Source: Lachnospiraceae bacterium (GTDB lineage Bacteria; Bacillota; Clostridia; Lachnospirales; Lachnospiraceae). Taken from it: 16,330 bases of DNA. Under the pieces are notes generated by a model. It had not been told where the DNA came from. It searched no databases and saw nothing but the letters and a program-made list of their open reading frames with translations. The translations under genes were made by a program, and so were the position numbers. Shown here in pieces: positions 6,908-14,181 of this stretch (the first letter of the stretch is position 1; every line of letters starts with the position of its first letter). Where the stretch lies: positions 1-16,330 of the forward strand of contig CAAFTS010000056.1 in the NCBI GenBank assembly GCA_900765975.1. Reading direction: 5' to 3'.

Positions 6908-8533
6908 CTACACCTCTACATCATTGAAGGTAATTCCACCTTCCAAGACTCGCGTATTCTTGTATCCATAAAATTTCAATCGGTTCTGAAGTAAATATGC
7001 TCTCTTTCCTTTGTTGCACACAAGCAGTAATTTTTCCTCCGGATCCAAACCTGCCACCTGACCGTCTACATTTGTCAGTTCCACATATGGAGCTCCTTCT
7101 ATAGAAGGTACCAGACAGCCATCTACCACACGATATCCTTCTGCTGCCCCCGCTGCATACTCAGCCGGTGTAAAAGTCTCAAAATTCCCCTGAATCTTAT
7201 TCATCAAAACATTTAATGTATGTTCAAATGGATGAATGGCTGTAGAAAACGGCGGTGCATATGCCAAATCCATATCTGCCAAATCTGTCAAGGTTGCCTT
7301 CAGCATCATTCCTGTTACTGCAATATCTACTACCTTATCTACAGCGCCTGCTCCAATGACCTGCACGCCAAGCAAACGCAGTGTATCGCGGTCTGCAATC
7401 ATTTTCATAATAAAGGAAGAGGATCCTGCATAATAATGCGCCTTATCGTCTACCACTGTCACAACACTCACTGCTTGGAACCCTTCTGCTTTCGCCTGCG
7501 CCTCTGTCAATCCGGTTCTTCCTACATTGATTCCCGGCAGCTTACATACAGCAGTTCCCAAAACACCACGATATTTCAGATTTTTTCCCATGATATTCTG
7601 GGCGATCAATCGTCCTGCAATGTTCGCTGTAGAACCCATTGGAGACCAGGCAGCTTTTCCCGTAACTGCGTTGTGCACCATTGCACAATCTCCGGCAGCA
7701 TACACATCCGGTATATTTGTCTGCCCATATTCATCGGTCAAAATCGTTCCCTTAAACATTTCAATTCCAGTATCTGCAAGAAAAGCTGTATTCGGACGGA
7801 TTCCTGCGCTCATTACTACCATGTCGGCTTTATATGCCTTCTTTGTAGTCAGCACCTTTTCTACCTTGCCGTCTCCTTCGATTCCTGTCACCTGAACGCC
7901 TGTAATTACCGGTATGCCGGCTTCTGTCAATCTGCCTTCCACATAATCTGCCATCTCCTTATCAAATCCCGGAGCCAGAATCTGTGGAACCATATCCAGT
8001 ACAAATGGACGGATTCCCTGCGACTTTAAGTTCTCGGCAATTTCCAATCCAATATAACCAGCGCCTACCACAACAGCCTTCTTCACATTGCCTGTATCAA
8101 TCAGATTGCGGATATTAATTGCATCTTCCGGAGTTCTGACACAAAATACATTTTCCAGATCCACGCCATCAATAGGAGGTTTTACCGGACTTGCACCAAC
8201 TGCAATCACCAGCTTATCATACTCGTAAACTGTCTCTTCTCCTGTCCTAACATGTTTCGCCGTCACTTTCTTCTCTTCCGGCAAAACTGCAATTGCCTCT
8301 GTTTCTATATGTACTTTTACTCCTGTCAGTTTCTCATATTTTTCAGGAGTATTCACAATCAGCTGCGCCTCATCTTCAATAACATGCCCTACATAATATG
8401 GAAGCCCGCATCCCGCATAAGAGATATTCGCACCCTTGTTCAAAACAATAACTTCATTACTTCTGTCTTCACGCATCAACTTTGCAGCTACCTTTGTTCC
8501 AGCTGCAACGCCACCAAGTACCAATACTTTCAT
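6908..8533 (-). CDS. CoA-disulfide reductase/NADH oxidase-like flavoprotein with C-terminal rhodanese domain
   Basis: A 541-residue cytoplasmic flavoprotein of the CoADR-Rhd type. Family members reduce CoA disulfide or CoA persulfide/polysulfide with NAD(P)H. The FAD-binding loop VLGGVAAGTKVA is at residues 5-16, the redox cysteine C42 lies in SYAGCGLPYY, the NAD-binding loop is VVVGAGYIGLEIAE, and AAGDCA is the second FAD motif. The last 90 or so residues form a rhodanese domain with active loop CNKGKR (C506, matching CxxGxR). The ATG at 8531-8533 has GGAGG 8 bases upstream; an in-frame ATG at 8537-8539 is only 2 bases from that site, and the longer frame to 8566 has no better support. It is the first gene of the operon, next to the promoter facing LysR, and precedes the siroheme reductase gene by 50 bases. 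Released sulfide or persulfide handling fits that partner. Plain NADH oxidase activity is an alternative. Confidence 0.92.
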   Translation of the reverse strand: MKVLVLGGVAAGTKVAAKLMREDRSNEVIVLNKGANISYAGCGLPYYVGHVIEDEAQLIVNTPEKYEKLTGVKVHIETEAIAVLPEEKKVTAKHVRTGEETVYEYDKLVIAVGASPVKPPIDGVDLENVFCVRTPEDAINIRNLIDTGNVKKAVVVGAGYIGLEIAENLKSQGIRPFVLDMVPQILAPGFDKEMADYVEGRLTEAGIPVITGVQVTGIEGDGKVEKVLTTKKAYKADMVVMSAGIRPNTAFLADTGIEMFKGTILTDEYGQTNIPDVYAAGDCAMVHNAVTGKAAWSPMGSTANIAGRLIAQNIMGKNLKYRGVLGTAVCKLPGINVGRTGLTEAQAKAEGFQAVSVVTVVDDKAHYYAGSSSFIMKMIADRDTLRLLGVQVIGAGAVDKVVDIAVTGMMLKATLTDLADMDLAYAPPFSTAIHPFEHTLNVLMNKIQGNFETFTPAEYAAGAAEGYRVVDGCLVPSIEGAPYVELTNVDGQVAGLDPEEKLLLVCNKGKRAYLLQNRLKFYGYKNTRVLEGGITFNDVEV

Positions 8534-8600
8534 TTCCATTTCCTCCATTTGTTTTATGCAATTCACTTTTCCAATTTCTACCTTTTTTCTTGCTATAAAT

Positions 8601-8629
8601 ATGATACTACTTGCCCTTTTTTTTGTAAA
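8601..8629 (-). promoter_or_regulatory. Promoter of the CoADR-Rhd/siroheme operon
   Basis: On the minus strand TTTACA (8624-8629) is separated by 17 bases from TATCAT (8601-8606), with a downstream TATA-rich stretch. It lies about 68 bases upstream of the flavoprotein start. Both boxes miss the consensus by one or two bases, as expected for a promoter helped by an activator such as the divergent LysR protein. Confidence 0.55.
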
Positions 8630-8675
8630 ATAGTAATATTAAATATGTAATATAGGAAAATCACTATACTGTATA
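8630..8675. promoter_or_regulatory. Candidate LysR regulator binding region
   Basis: The shared 156-bp spacer contains several AT-rich repeats upstream of both genes. ATAGT (8630-8634) is inverted at ACTAT (8663-8667). GTAATAT occurs as a direct repeat 14 bases apart (8633-8639 and 8647-8653). A perfect palindrome TATAC-T-GTATA lies at 8665-8675, 15 bases before the LysR start codon. The first elements sit just upstream of the operon -35 box, where an activator would bind. In AT-rich DNA such repeats can arise by chance, so the assignment is tentative. Confidence 0.4.
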
Positions 8676-8689
8676 TTGAGGGTATTTTT

Positions 8690-9583
8690 ATGGCAACATT
8701 AAGACAGTTAAAAATCTTTGCAGCAGTCGCTGAATATAAGAAAATGAATCTGGCAGCTGACAAATTATATATCGCACAACCTACCGTCAGCCAGACGATT
8801 ATTGATTTGGAAAAAGAATATGATACGATGCTTTTCGAACGTCATAACAAAGAACTGAAAATTACGACATCCGGCTTATTTCTTCTGGACAGAGCAAAAG
8901 AAATCATCAACCTTTACGAAGGTCTGGAACAGGAAATGAAAAATCTAGGCTCCAAACGACCACTTAAAATAGGTGCAACGCTCACCGTCGGAAATACGAT
9001 GATAAGCGAAATTGTTTCCCAGCTGAATATGCAATATCCGGATATAGATGTCACTGTCTCCATCGACAATACGCATCTTCTGGAACAGCGTATGCTGCAC
9101 AATGAACTGGATATCGCCCTGATTGAAGGAATTATCACGCGTAAAGAGATTCAAGCTGAACCCGTTTTTCAGGACAATCTGGAAATCATCTGCAGCCCCT
9201 TACATCCTCTTGCTAAGAGCCCCTGCATCCAGATGGAAGATTTGGCAAATCAAACATTTATCATGCGAGAACAAGGAAGTGGCACTCGTGATATATTTGA
9301 AAATATTATGCACACCAACCACATTCCTTTTGTAACCAAATGGGAATCCTGCAGCAGTTCCGCAATCATAGATGCGGTTCGGCACAATCTGGGCATCGGG
9401 ATTCTTTCCTCACGCTGCATCAAAGAATATGCAGAAAAAGGCGATGTTGTCATCTGCCCGATTGATGCAGTAACTATCAGCCGATACTTTTATTTATGCT
9501 ATAACCAGAACCATCCATTTACAAGCCAAATGAAAGATTTTTCAGATTTGATTCATCAACTTGCAGAAAAACCAATCCCTTAA
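8690..9583 (+). CDS. LysR-family transcriptional regulator, divergent from the siroheme/sulfur operon
   Basis: A 297-residue LysR-type regulator. Residues 1-60 form the winged helix-turn-helix (LRQLKIFAAVAEYKKMNLAADKLYIAQPTVSQTI, given here only to mark the region 4-37, with QPTVSQ in the recognition helix), followed by a linker helix and a ligand-binding domain from about residue 90 to the end, opening LKIGATLTVGN. The ATG has GAGGG 7 bases upstream. It is transcribed away from the CoADR-Rhd operon, the classic layout for a LysR activator of its neighbour. CysB/CysL-type regulators of sulfur metabolism respond to O-acetylserine or related compounds; a similar ligand is possible but unproven here. 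It ends ahead of a strong terminator shared with the convergent sugar transporter. Confidence 0.92.
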   Translation: MATLRQLKIFAAVAEYKKMNLAADKLYIAQPTVSQTIIDLEKEYDTMLFERHNKELKITTSGLFLLDRAKEIINLYEGLEQEMKNLGSKRPLKIGATLTVGNTMISEIVSQLNMQYPDIDVTVSIDNTHLLEQRMLHNELDIALIEGIITRKEIQAEPVFQDNLEIICSPLHPLAKSPCIQMEDLANQTFIMREQGSGTRDIFENIMHTNHIPFVTKWESCSSSAIIDAVRHNLGIGILSSRCIKEYAEKGDVVICPIDAVTISRYFYLCYNQNHPFTSQMKDFSDLIHQLAEKPIP

Positions 9584-9629
9584 CGCAAATCAATCCACCG
9601 GACTGTTTTATCGCATGCTTGGCAGCTAC

Positions 9630-9680
9630 AAAAAAAGAGATACGTTCCTTCCACAATTCGGAACGTATCTCTTTTTCTTT
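9630..9680. terminator. Bidirectional rho-independent terminator
   Basis: GAGATACGTTCC (9637-9648) pairs with GGAACGTATCTC (9660-9671) around an 11-base loop, and flanking A and T runs extend the stem to 17 bp. Plus-strand transcripts end in TTTTTCTTT after the stem; minus-strand transcripts end in seven T (9630-9636). It therefore ends both the LysR transcript and the convergent sugar ABC operon. Confidence 0.92.
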
Positions 9681-9703
9681 AATAGATTTCCTTTCAAAGA
9701 AAA

Positions 9704-10540
9704 TCAACCTTTCACAGCTCCTGCCGCAACTCCTTTGATAATATGTTTCTGACAGGACAGGTAGAATATAATAACCGGGATAACCGCAAGAATCAACGCA
9801 GCCATAACAGCTCCCATGTCCACTCTTCCATAACTTCCTTTCATATACTGAATTGCAATGGAAATGGTCTTATATTTATTCAAATCCAATACCAGATATG
9901 GAAGAAGGAAGTCGTTCCATATCCACATGGTTTCCAATATTCCCACCGAGATATAAGTCGGCTTCATGATCGGAAGTACCACAGAAAAGAACGTCCGAAG
10001 TGGATTGCATCCATCAATCATTGCCGCCTCTTCAATTTCCAACGGAATGGACTTTACAAATCCGCAGAACATAAATACCGCAAGCCCGGCTCCAAATCCC
10101 AGATAGATAATGATAATTCCCCATGGTGTATTCAATCCGGTACGATCGGCAACCAGTGACAGGGTAAACATAACCATCTGAAACGGCACTACCATAGAAA
10201 ATACACAAAGCAGATACAGGATTTTCGTAAATCCGGATTTTACACGAGTAATATACCATGCACACATGGAGGTACAGATAAGAATTACCAGCACAGAACC
10301 CACTGTTATAAAAATCGTCCAGCCTACCGCTTCCAACAGATCATATTTCTCAATGGCCGTCAGATAATTTTCAAATCCATTCAATGTCTTAGAATCCGGC
10401 AATGTAAACGGCTGCTTATTGATATACACTTTTTTCTTAAATGAATTCATCAGCACGATCAAGATTGGTGCAATATAAATCAGACCTAATATCGTAAATA
10501 CGCCGGTTCCAATGGCGCTTAATCTCTGTTTTTTCTTCAT
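9704..10540 (-). CDS. Carbohydrate ABC transporter permease, MalG type
   Basis: A 278-residue inner-membrane permease with about six hydrophobic helices. The cytoplasmic EAA loop that docks the ATPase reads EEAAMIDGCNPLRTFF (170-185), followed by a proline at 190. The family is the sugar-permease subunit group that includes MalG, MsmG and RafG. The N-terminus MKKKQRLSAIGTGVF is short, as usual for the G-type subunit. Its ATG follows the stop of the MalF-type gene directly, and its GGAGGTG ribosome site lies inside that gene's last codons, so the two are probably coupled. No ATPase gene follows; a shared MsiK-like ATPase encoded elsewhere is the likely partner. The sugar is probably an oligosaccharide but cannot be named. 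Confidence 0.92.
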   Translation of the reverse strand: MKKKQRLSAIGTGVFTILGLIYIAPILIVLMNSFKKKVYINKQPFTLPDSKTLNGFENYLTAIEKYDLLEAVGWTIFITVGSVLVILICTSMCAWYITRVKSGFTKILYLLCVFSMVVPFQMVMFTLSLVADRTGLNTPWGIIIIYLGFGAGLAVFMFCGFVKSIPLEIEEAAMIDGCNPLRTFFSVVLPIMKPTYISVGILETMWIWNDFLLPYLVLDLNKYKTISIAIQYMKGSYGRVDMGAVMAALILAVIPVIIFYLSCQKHIIKGVAAGAVKG

Positions 10541-11383
10541 TTACTGCTGCACCTCCTTGGAACGGGTTGCCCGTAACTGTATGATTCCAATTCCTACTAC
10601 AAGGATAAAGAACAATACTGCTTTCGCCTGACCGACACCTTCCCAGCCGGTTCTTCCGTAAAATGTATTGAAAATATTCAACGCCATCATTTCAGACATC
10701 TTTGCCGGCTCACCTGCTGTCAGTGATAAGTTCTGGTCAAAGAGTTTAAATCCATTTGTAATAGACAAGAACATACAAATCGTAATGGATGGCATCATCA
10801 TCGGAATGGTCACTTTAAATAATCTCTGAATCCCTGACGCACCGTCAATCTGTGCCGCTTCCATGACATCTCCCGGGATCGACTGCAAACCGGCAATATA
10901 GATGATCATCATATATCCGATCTGCTGCCAGCTTACCAGAATGATCATCCCCCAAAATCCATACCACTCATTTAACATCAGCGCTGTACCGAACTTTGAT
11001 AAGATTCCGTTGAAAATCAACTGCCAGATATATCCAAGTACAATACCGCCTATCAGGTTCGGCATAAAGAAAATCGTACGGAACACATTGGTTCCACGCA
11101 TCTTTTGTGTCAACGCCATTGCCAGTGCAAATGCGATAATATTAATTACTGCCAACGAAACAACGGCAAACAATGCCGTATACCAGAATGAATGCCGAAA
11201 AACAGTGTCCTGAAGTGCATCTACATAATTCGATAATCCGACAAATTTTGCGTCTGTTACCGTTGTAAATTTACAGAATGACAGACCAATTCCCATTATA
11301 AACGGAACAATAAATCCTAAAATAAATGCACACAGGGTCGGCAGCACAAATATCGGCATATAACGTTTTATGGCTTTCTCCAT
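10541..11383 (-). CDS. Carbohydrate ABC transporter permease, MalF type
   Basis: A 280-residue permease with about six transmembrane helices, forming a heterodimer with the MalG-type protein encoded next. The EAA loop reads MEAAQIDGASGIQRLFK (174-190), followed by IPMMMP (193-198). It lacks the long N-terminal extension of enteric MalF, as in MsmF/RafF-like proteins of Firmicutes. The ATG at 11381-11383 has GGAGGGG 7 bases upstream. It lies about 80 bases downstream of the binding-protein gene, with a GC-rich hairpin in between. Confidence 0.92.
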   Translation of the reverse strand: MEKAIKRYMPIFVLPTLCAFILGFIVPFIMGIGLSFCKFTTVTDAKFVGLSNYVDALQDTVFRHSFWYTALFAVVSLAVINIIAFALAMALTQKMRGTNVFRTIFFMPNLIGGIVLGYIWQLIFNGILSKFGTALMLNEWYGFWGMIILVSWQQIGYMMIIYIAGLQSIPGDVMEAAQIDGASGIQRLFKVTIPMMMPSITICMFLSITNGFKLFDQNLSLTAGEPAKMSEMMALNIFNTFYGRTGWEGVGQAKAVLFFILVVGIGIIQLRATRSKEVQQ

Positions 11384-11402
11384 AAAATTGCCCCTCCTTC
11401 TT

Positions 11403-11437
11403 AAAAAACCGGGGGGTCCACTTTCGTTCCCCGCCGT
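11403..11437 (-). terminator. Intercistronic GC-rich hairpin with T-run (partial terminator or mRNA stabiliser)
   Basis: On the minus strand GGCGGGG (11429-11435) faces CCCCCCGG (11409-11416), with the core GGGG/CCCC pairing across a 12-base loop, imperfect outer pairs, and then six T (11403-11408). Such G+C density stands out in the AT-rich spacer. Its place between a binding-protein gene and its permease genes is where ABC operons often reduce read-through or protect the upstream mRNA. The stem has mismatches, so its strength is uncertain. Confidence 0.5.
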
Positions 11438-11464
11438 ATCACATTTTTCACAATTTCGTTGTTT

Positions 11465-12769
11465 CTATTTTGCTGCTTCGATTTCTGTCTTCCATCCATC
11501 TACAAATGCACTTACAACTGCATCCCAGTTTGCATCTGTCTGATCTGCTGCATAAGCTGTCAAAGCAGAACCAACGCCGTTCTTCCATTCCTCGGAAGGC
11601 ATTGTAGAGAATACCCATGTTACAGGAGTTTTTCCTTCGTCTAAGTATTTGTTTGCTTCATTTACAAGAACATTGTCAGACTCCAGATTAGAACCGAACG
11701 GAATTACAAATCCCATATCTTTGCACATAGCCTCTACTCCTGTTTCAGAAGTTACACACCAGTTCATGAAGTCCAGTGTTGCCTGAACATCTTCTTCGGA
11801 GGCTTTTGCATTTACACACCAATAGTTTTCTGTACCTGTACAAACGCCCTGTTCCTTTTCTCCTTCTACACCAATGTAAATTGGAAGAATTCCAAGATTC
11901 TCATCTCCTACGTCTGCAACGTTGTTATATTCCCATGTACCATTCTGATAGAATACTGCCTCTTCTGTTACAAAATCTGCTGTTGCATCATCTGCTGTCT
12001 TTGTAGAAATCTCAGTTGGTTTGCATGTTGCATTGTTAATATACAGATCCCATACCTGACGGTAGTTGTCCAGATATGTACCTTTGATCGCATCTGTCTG
12101 ATTGATTCCATCTGCCTTATATTCATAGTAGATCGGAAGATTTGCAAGATGTGTCTTAAATCTCCAATCAGAAGAAGAATCCATACCGGAAGAAGTAAAT
12201 GCAGAGAATCCAAGTTCATCTTTTCTTGCTGTGATGTCTTCTACTACTTTCTTAAAGCTTGCAAAATCTGTAATATCATCTGCTGAGTATCCGGCTTTTT
12301 CCAATAATGCTTTGTTATAAATGATACCGTAATTCTCAATTACATAGGCAATTCCTGCCATCTTATCGCCATCCATCAATGCGAAACTGTCATCTGTCAG
12401 TTCTCCTGCAATATCGGAACCTGACAAGTCATAGCAATAATCTTTCCAGCTTGCAAGTCCTACCGGTCCATTCACCTGGAATAATGTCGGCGCCTCGGAT
12501 TTTGCCATTTCAGATTTCAATGTCTTTTCATATTCACCGGATGCTGCTGTTAAAACTGTTACCGGAACTCCTGTCTCTTCCGTATAAGCCTCAGCCAGTT
12601 CCTGCCACTGCTCATCTGCCTCTGGTTTAAAGTTCAAATAATAAACCTTTCCTTTTGCCTCTTCTTTTCCATCTGTTCCGGCCGGTTCTTTTGAACCTCC
12701 GCATCCTGATACCATACCTACTACCATAGTTGCTGCCAGTAAAACGGAAATCACTTTACGCTTTTTCAT
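11465..12769 (-). CDS. Carbohydrate ABC transporter substrate-binding lipoprotein (family 1)
   Basis: A 434-residue extracellular lipoprotein that should bind a sugar or oligosaccharide for the two permeases encoded downstream. The signal peptide runs to the lipobox VSGC, giving lipidated C23, followed by a flexible Gly/Glu/Lys-rich linker and the family 1 binding fold beginning KVYYLNFKPEADEQW. Sequence feel is closest to MsmE/RafE-like raffinose or multiple-sugar binding proteins, which is weak evidence for the ligand. The ATG at 12767-12769 has AGGTGAG 8 bases upstream; an in-frame GTG at 12776-12778 would overlap that site. The mature protein carries six cysteines. A separate promoter probably lies just upstream, with some read-through from the regulatory genes. 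Confidence 0.92.
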   Translation of the reverse strand: MKKRKVISVLLAATMVVGMVSGCGGSKEPAGTDGKEEAKGKVYYLNFKPEADEQWQELAEAYTEETGVPVTVLTAASGEYEKTLKSEMAKSEAPTLFQVNGPVGLASWKDYCYDLSGSDIAGELTDDSFALMDGDKMAGIAYVIENYGIIYNKALLEKAGYSADDITDFASFKKVVEDITARKDELGFSAFTSSGMDSSSDWRFKTHLANLPIYYEYKADGINQTDAIKGTYLDNYRQVWDLYINNATCKPTEISTKTADDATADFVTEEAVFYQNGTWEYNNVADVGDENLGILPIYIGVEGEKEQGVCTGTENYWCVNAKASEEDVQATLDFMNWCVTSETGVEAMCKDMGFVIPFGSNLESDNVLVNEANKYLDEGKTPVTWVFSTMPSEEWKNGVGSALTAYAADQTDANWDAVVSAFVDGWKTEIEAAK

Positions 12770-12819
12770 AATATCCACTCACCTTTCCGGAAATTTTTCA
12801 TTTCCTCTGTTCTGTAGTT

Positions 12820-12837
12820 ATCATATCAGCGTTTCGC
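12820..12837 (-). promoter_or_regulatory. Candidate promoter/operator of the sugar ABC operon
   Basis: In the 116-bp spacer before the binding-protein gene the minus strand has TATGAT (12820-12825), a good -10 box, about 50 bases ahead of the start codon. No proper -35 box lies 16-18 bases upstream, which would suit an activator such as the YesN-like regulator. Immediately upstream is the perfect palindrome GCGAAACGC (12829-12837). Another palindrome, TTTCCGGAAA (12784-12793), lies in the leader. Confidence 0.4.
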
Positions 12838-12885
12838 AAAATCCTATAACAAATTAAAAACCTGAAATGCAAAAAAATAAACTCT

Positions 12886-14181
12886 TTACTGTTCTTTTAA
12901 AAACCGCTCAATACTCTCATCTTCCAATCTGGTAAACTCTTCCACGCTAATTTTCCCTTTTACAAGATTCGGCAGCGCCTCTCCCAATATTTCTTCCTGT
13001 AAAATAGAATTCCACTTCACCTGATAATTCGGTACAAACTGTGGTTGTCCTTCATACGCTGCCAGATAATCCTGCTCTGCCGGAAGAAGTGTACTTCTGT
13101 CTCCGGAAAAGAGCTTTTCTTTTTCTTCCATATTCATCCGGGTCCGAAACTTAAAAAACTCCACCGCACCTTCTTTGACCTCTGCCTCGCAATCCTCAAT
13201 CAATGCCCAGCCAAAGGTCTCCGGAGAAGAAATCAACTCATTCCCCGGAAATGCCGAAAACCTCGTTTTTTTCTCCCATCCTTCCGGAATCTGGTTGATC
13301 ATCCAATATCCATTTGGAATCATAGCTGCCTTACCGGAAAAAAAATTCGTATAAGCCGTATCAAAATCTGTATACATTGCATCCGCAGTTGTATATTGAA
13401 ATAAACGTTCCAATGTCTCTGCCATTTGATACCCTTCTGCATTCTGATAACTTTCCGGATACAATTCTTTCATAAACGACGCGCCATTTTCTGTATTCGC
13501 CAGTTCCGCCGTTGCAAGCAGCATAGGAGCCCAAGCCGTTCCTTCTGTATGAAGTGCAAGCGGTGTAATTCCATGGGCTTGCAAAATATCGCAGCACTCC
13601 CAGAAATCTTCCCATGTCTTTGGAAATGTTTTAATTCCCGCCTGTGAAAATAATTCCTCGTTCCAAAACACCCCAGAACAAGAAAATGCCGCTGTACTAA
13701 GCGGAGCCAGATACATTTCACCATCCGGCTCACTGCAGGATTCCAAAACAACCGGTTCGATCATGGATTTCCACTCCGCATCCTGGTTGATGTATTGAGA
13801 AAGTTCTTCCAGACGTCCGTCTTCAATCATTTTCTTATAAAAGGACGGCAATATCCGTATATCTGTTACGACCGTCGGAAGTGTATCCGTCACATTTTGC
13901 CGTTTCAGATTTTGCCGATAGTCTTCCTCCGTTTCCATACTCCACTCTACAGCAATCTCCCATCTGCCGTCATATTCTTTATTAAACGCCTCAATCAACG
14001 TTTCCTCGTTTTTTTTGCCGGTAGACGGGCTCACTGTCAGAACCATTGGAATTTTTACTTCCTCTTCCTTCGTTTCTTCGATGATTTCCTGTTGCTCACA
14101 TCCAATCAAACAGCCAGCAGACAAACAGTATATCAACAAAATAGTTTCTATAGTTTTCTTATGGTTTCTATACTTCCCCAT
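12886..14181 (-). CDS. Second solute-binding lipoprotein, coupled to the sensor kinase gene
   Basis: A 431-residue lipoprotein of the family 1 sugar-binding type, clearly divergent from the transporter's own binding protein. The signal peptide ends in lipobox LIGC with lipidated C28; the fold begins IPMVLTVSPSTGKKNEETLIEAFNKEY. The stretches WNEELFSQAGI, PKTWEDFWECC, GKAAMIPNGYW and the C-terminal KGKISVEEF are typical of this family. The open frame extends upstream into the kinase gene, but the ATG at 14179-14181 is the one that gives a proper signal peptide and has GGAGG 11 bases upstream. It overlaps the kinase stop by 14 bases. With its own permeases lacking and the kinase adjacent, it may present ligand to the sensor rather than to a transporter; serving the downstream permeases is the alternative. 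Confidence 0.88.
   Translation of the reverse strand: MGKYRNHKKTIETILLIYCLSAGCLIGCEQQEIIEETKEEEVKIPMVLTVSPSTGKKNEETLIEAFNKEYDGRWEIAVEWSMETEEDYRQNLKRQNVTDTLPTVVTDIRILPSFYKKMIEDGRLEELSQYINQDAEWKSMIEPVVLESCSEPDGEMYLAPLSTAAFSCSGVFWNEELFSQAGIKTFPKTWEDFWECCDILQAHGITPLALHTEGTAWAPMLLATAELANTENGASFMKELYPESYQNAEGYQMAETLERLFQYTTADAMYTDFDTAYTNFFSGKAAMIPNGYWMINQIPEGWEKKTRFSAFPGNELISSPETFGWALIEDCEAEVKEGAVEFFKFRTRMNMEEKEKLFSGDRSTLLPAEQDYLAAYEGQPQFVPNYQVKWNSILQEEILGEALPNLVKGKISVEEFTRLEDESIERFLKEQ

Noticed and set aside
7220..8029. 269-residue open frame on the plus strand
   Set aside because: It lies wholly antisense to the well-supported CoADR-Rhd gene, its predicted protein is Cys/His/Ser-rich without recognisable domains, and it has no ribosome site. 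It is a shadow frame.
8534..8600. Riboswitch (cobalamin or SAM) ahead of the importer/siroheme operon
   Set aside because: The leader after the predicted transcription start is only about 60 bases and has neither a B12-box-like segment nor room for a SAM aptamer. The importer genes also have no leader of their own.
9519..9707. 62-residue minus-strand open frame after the sugar permease gene
   Set aside because: It is read through the strong bidirectional terminator and into the LysR gene antisense; base composition is that of the hairpin and spacer.
12826..12840. CcpA catabolite-response (cre) site around GCGAAACGC
   Set aside because: The core resembles cre but is one base short between the A-run and the CG centre in either orientation, so the match to the consensus fails.
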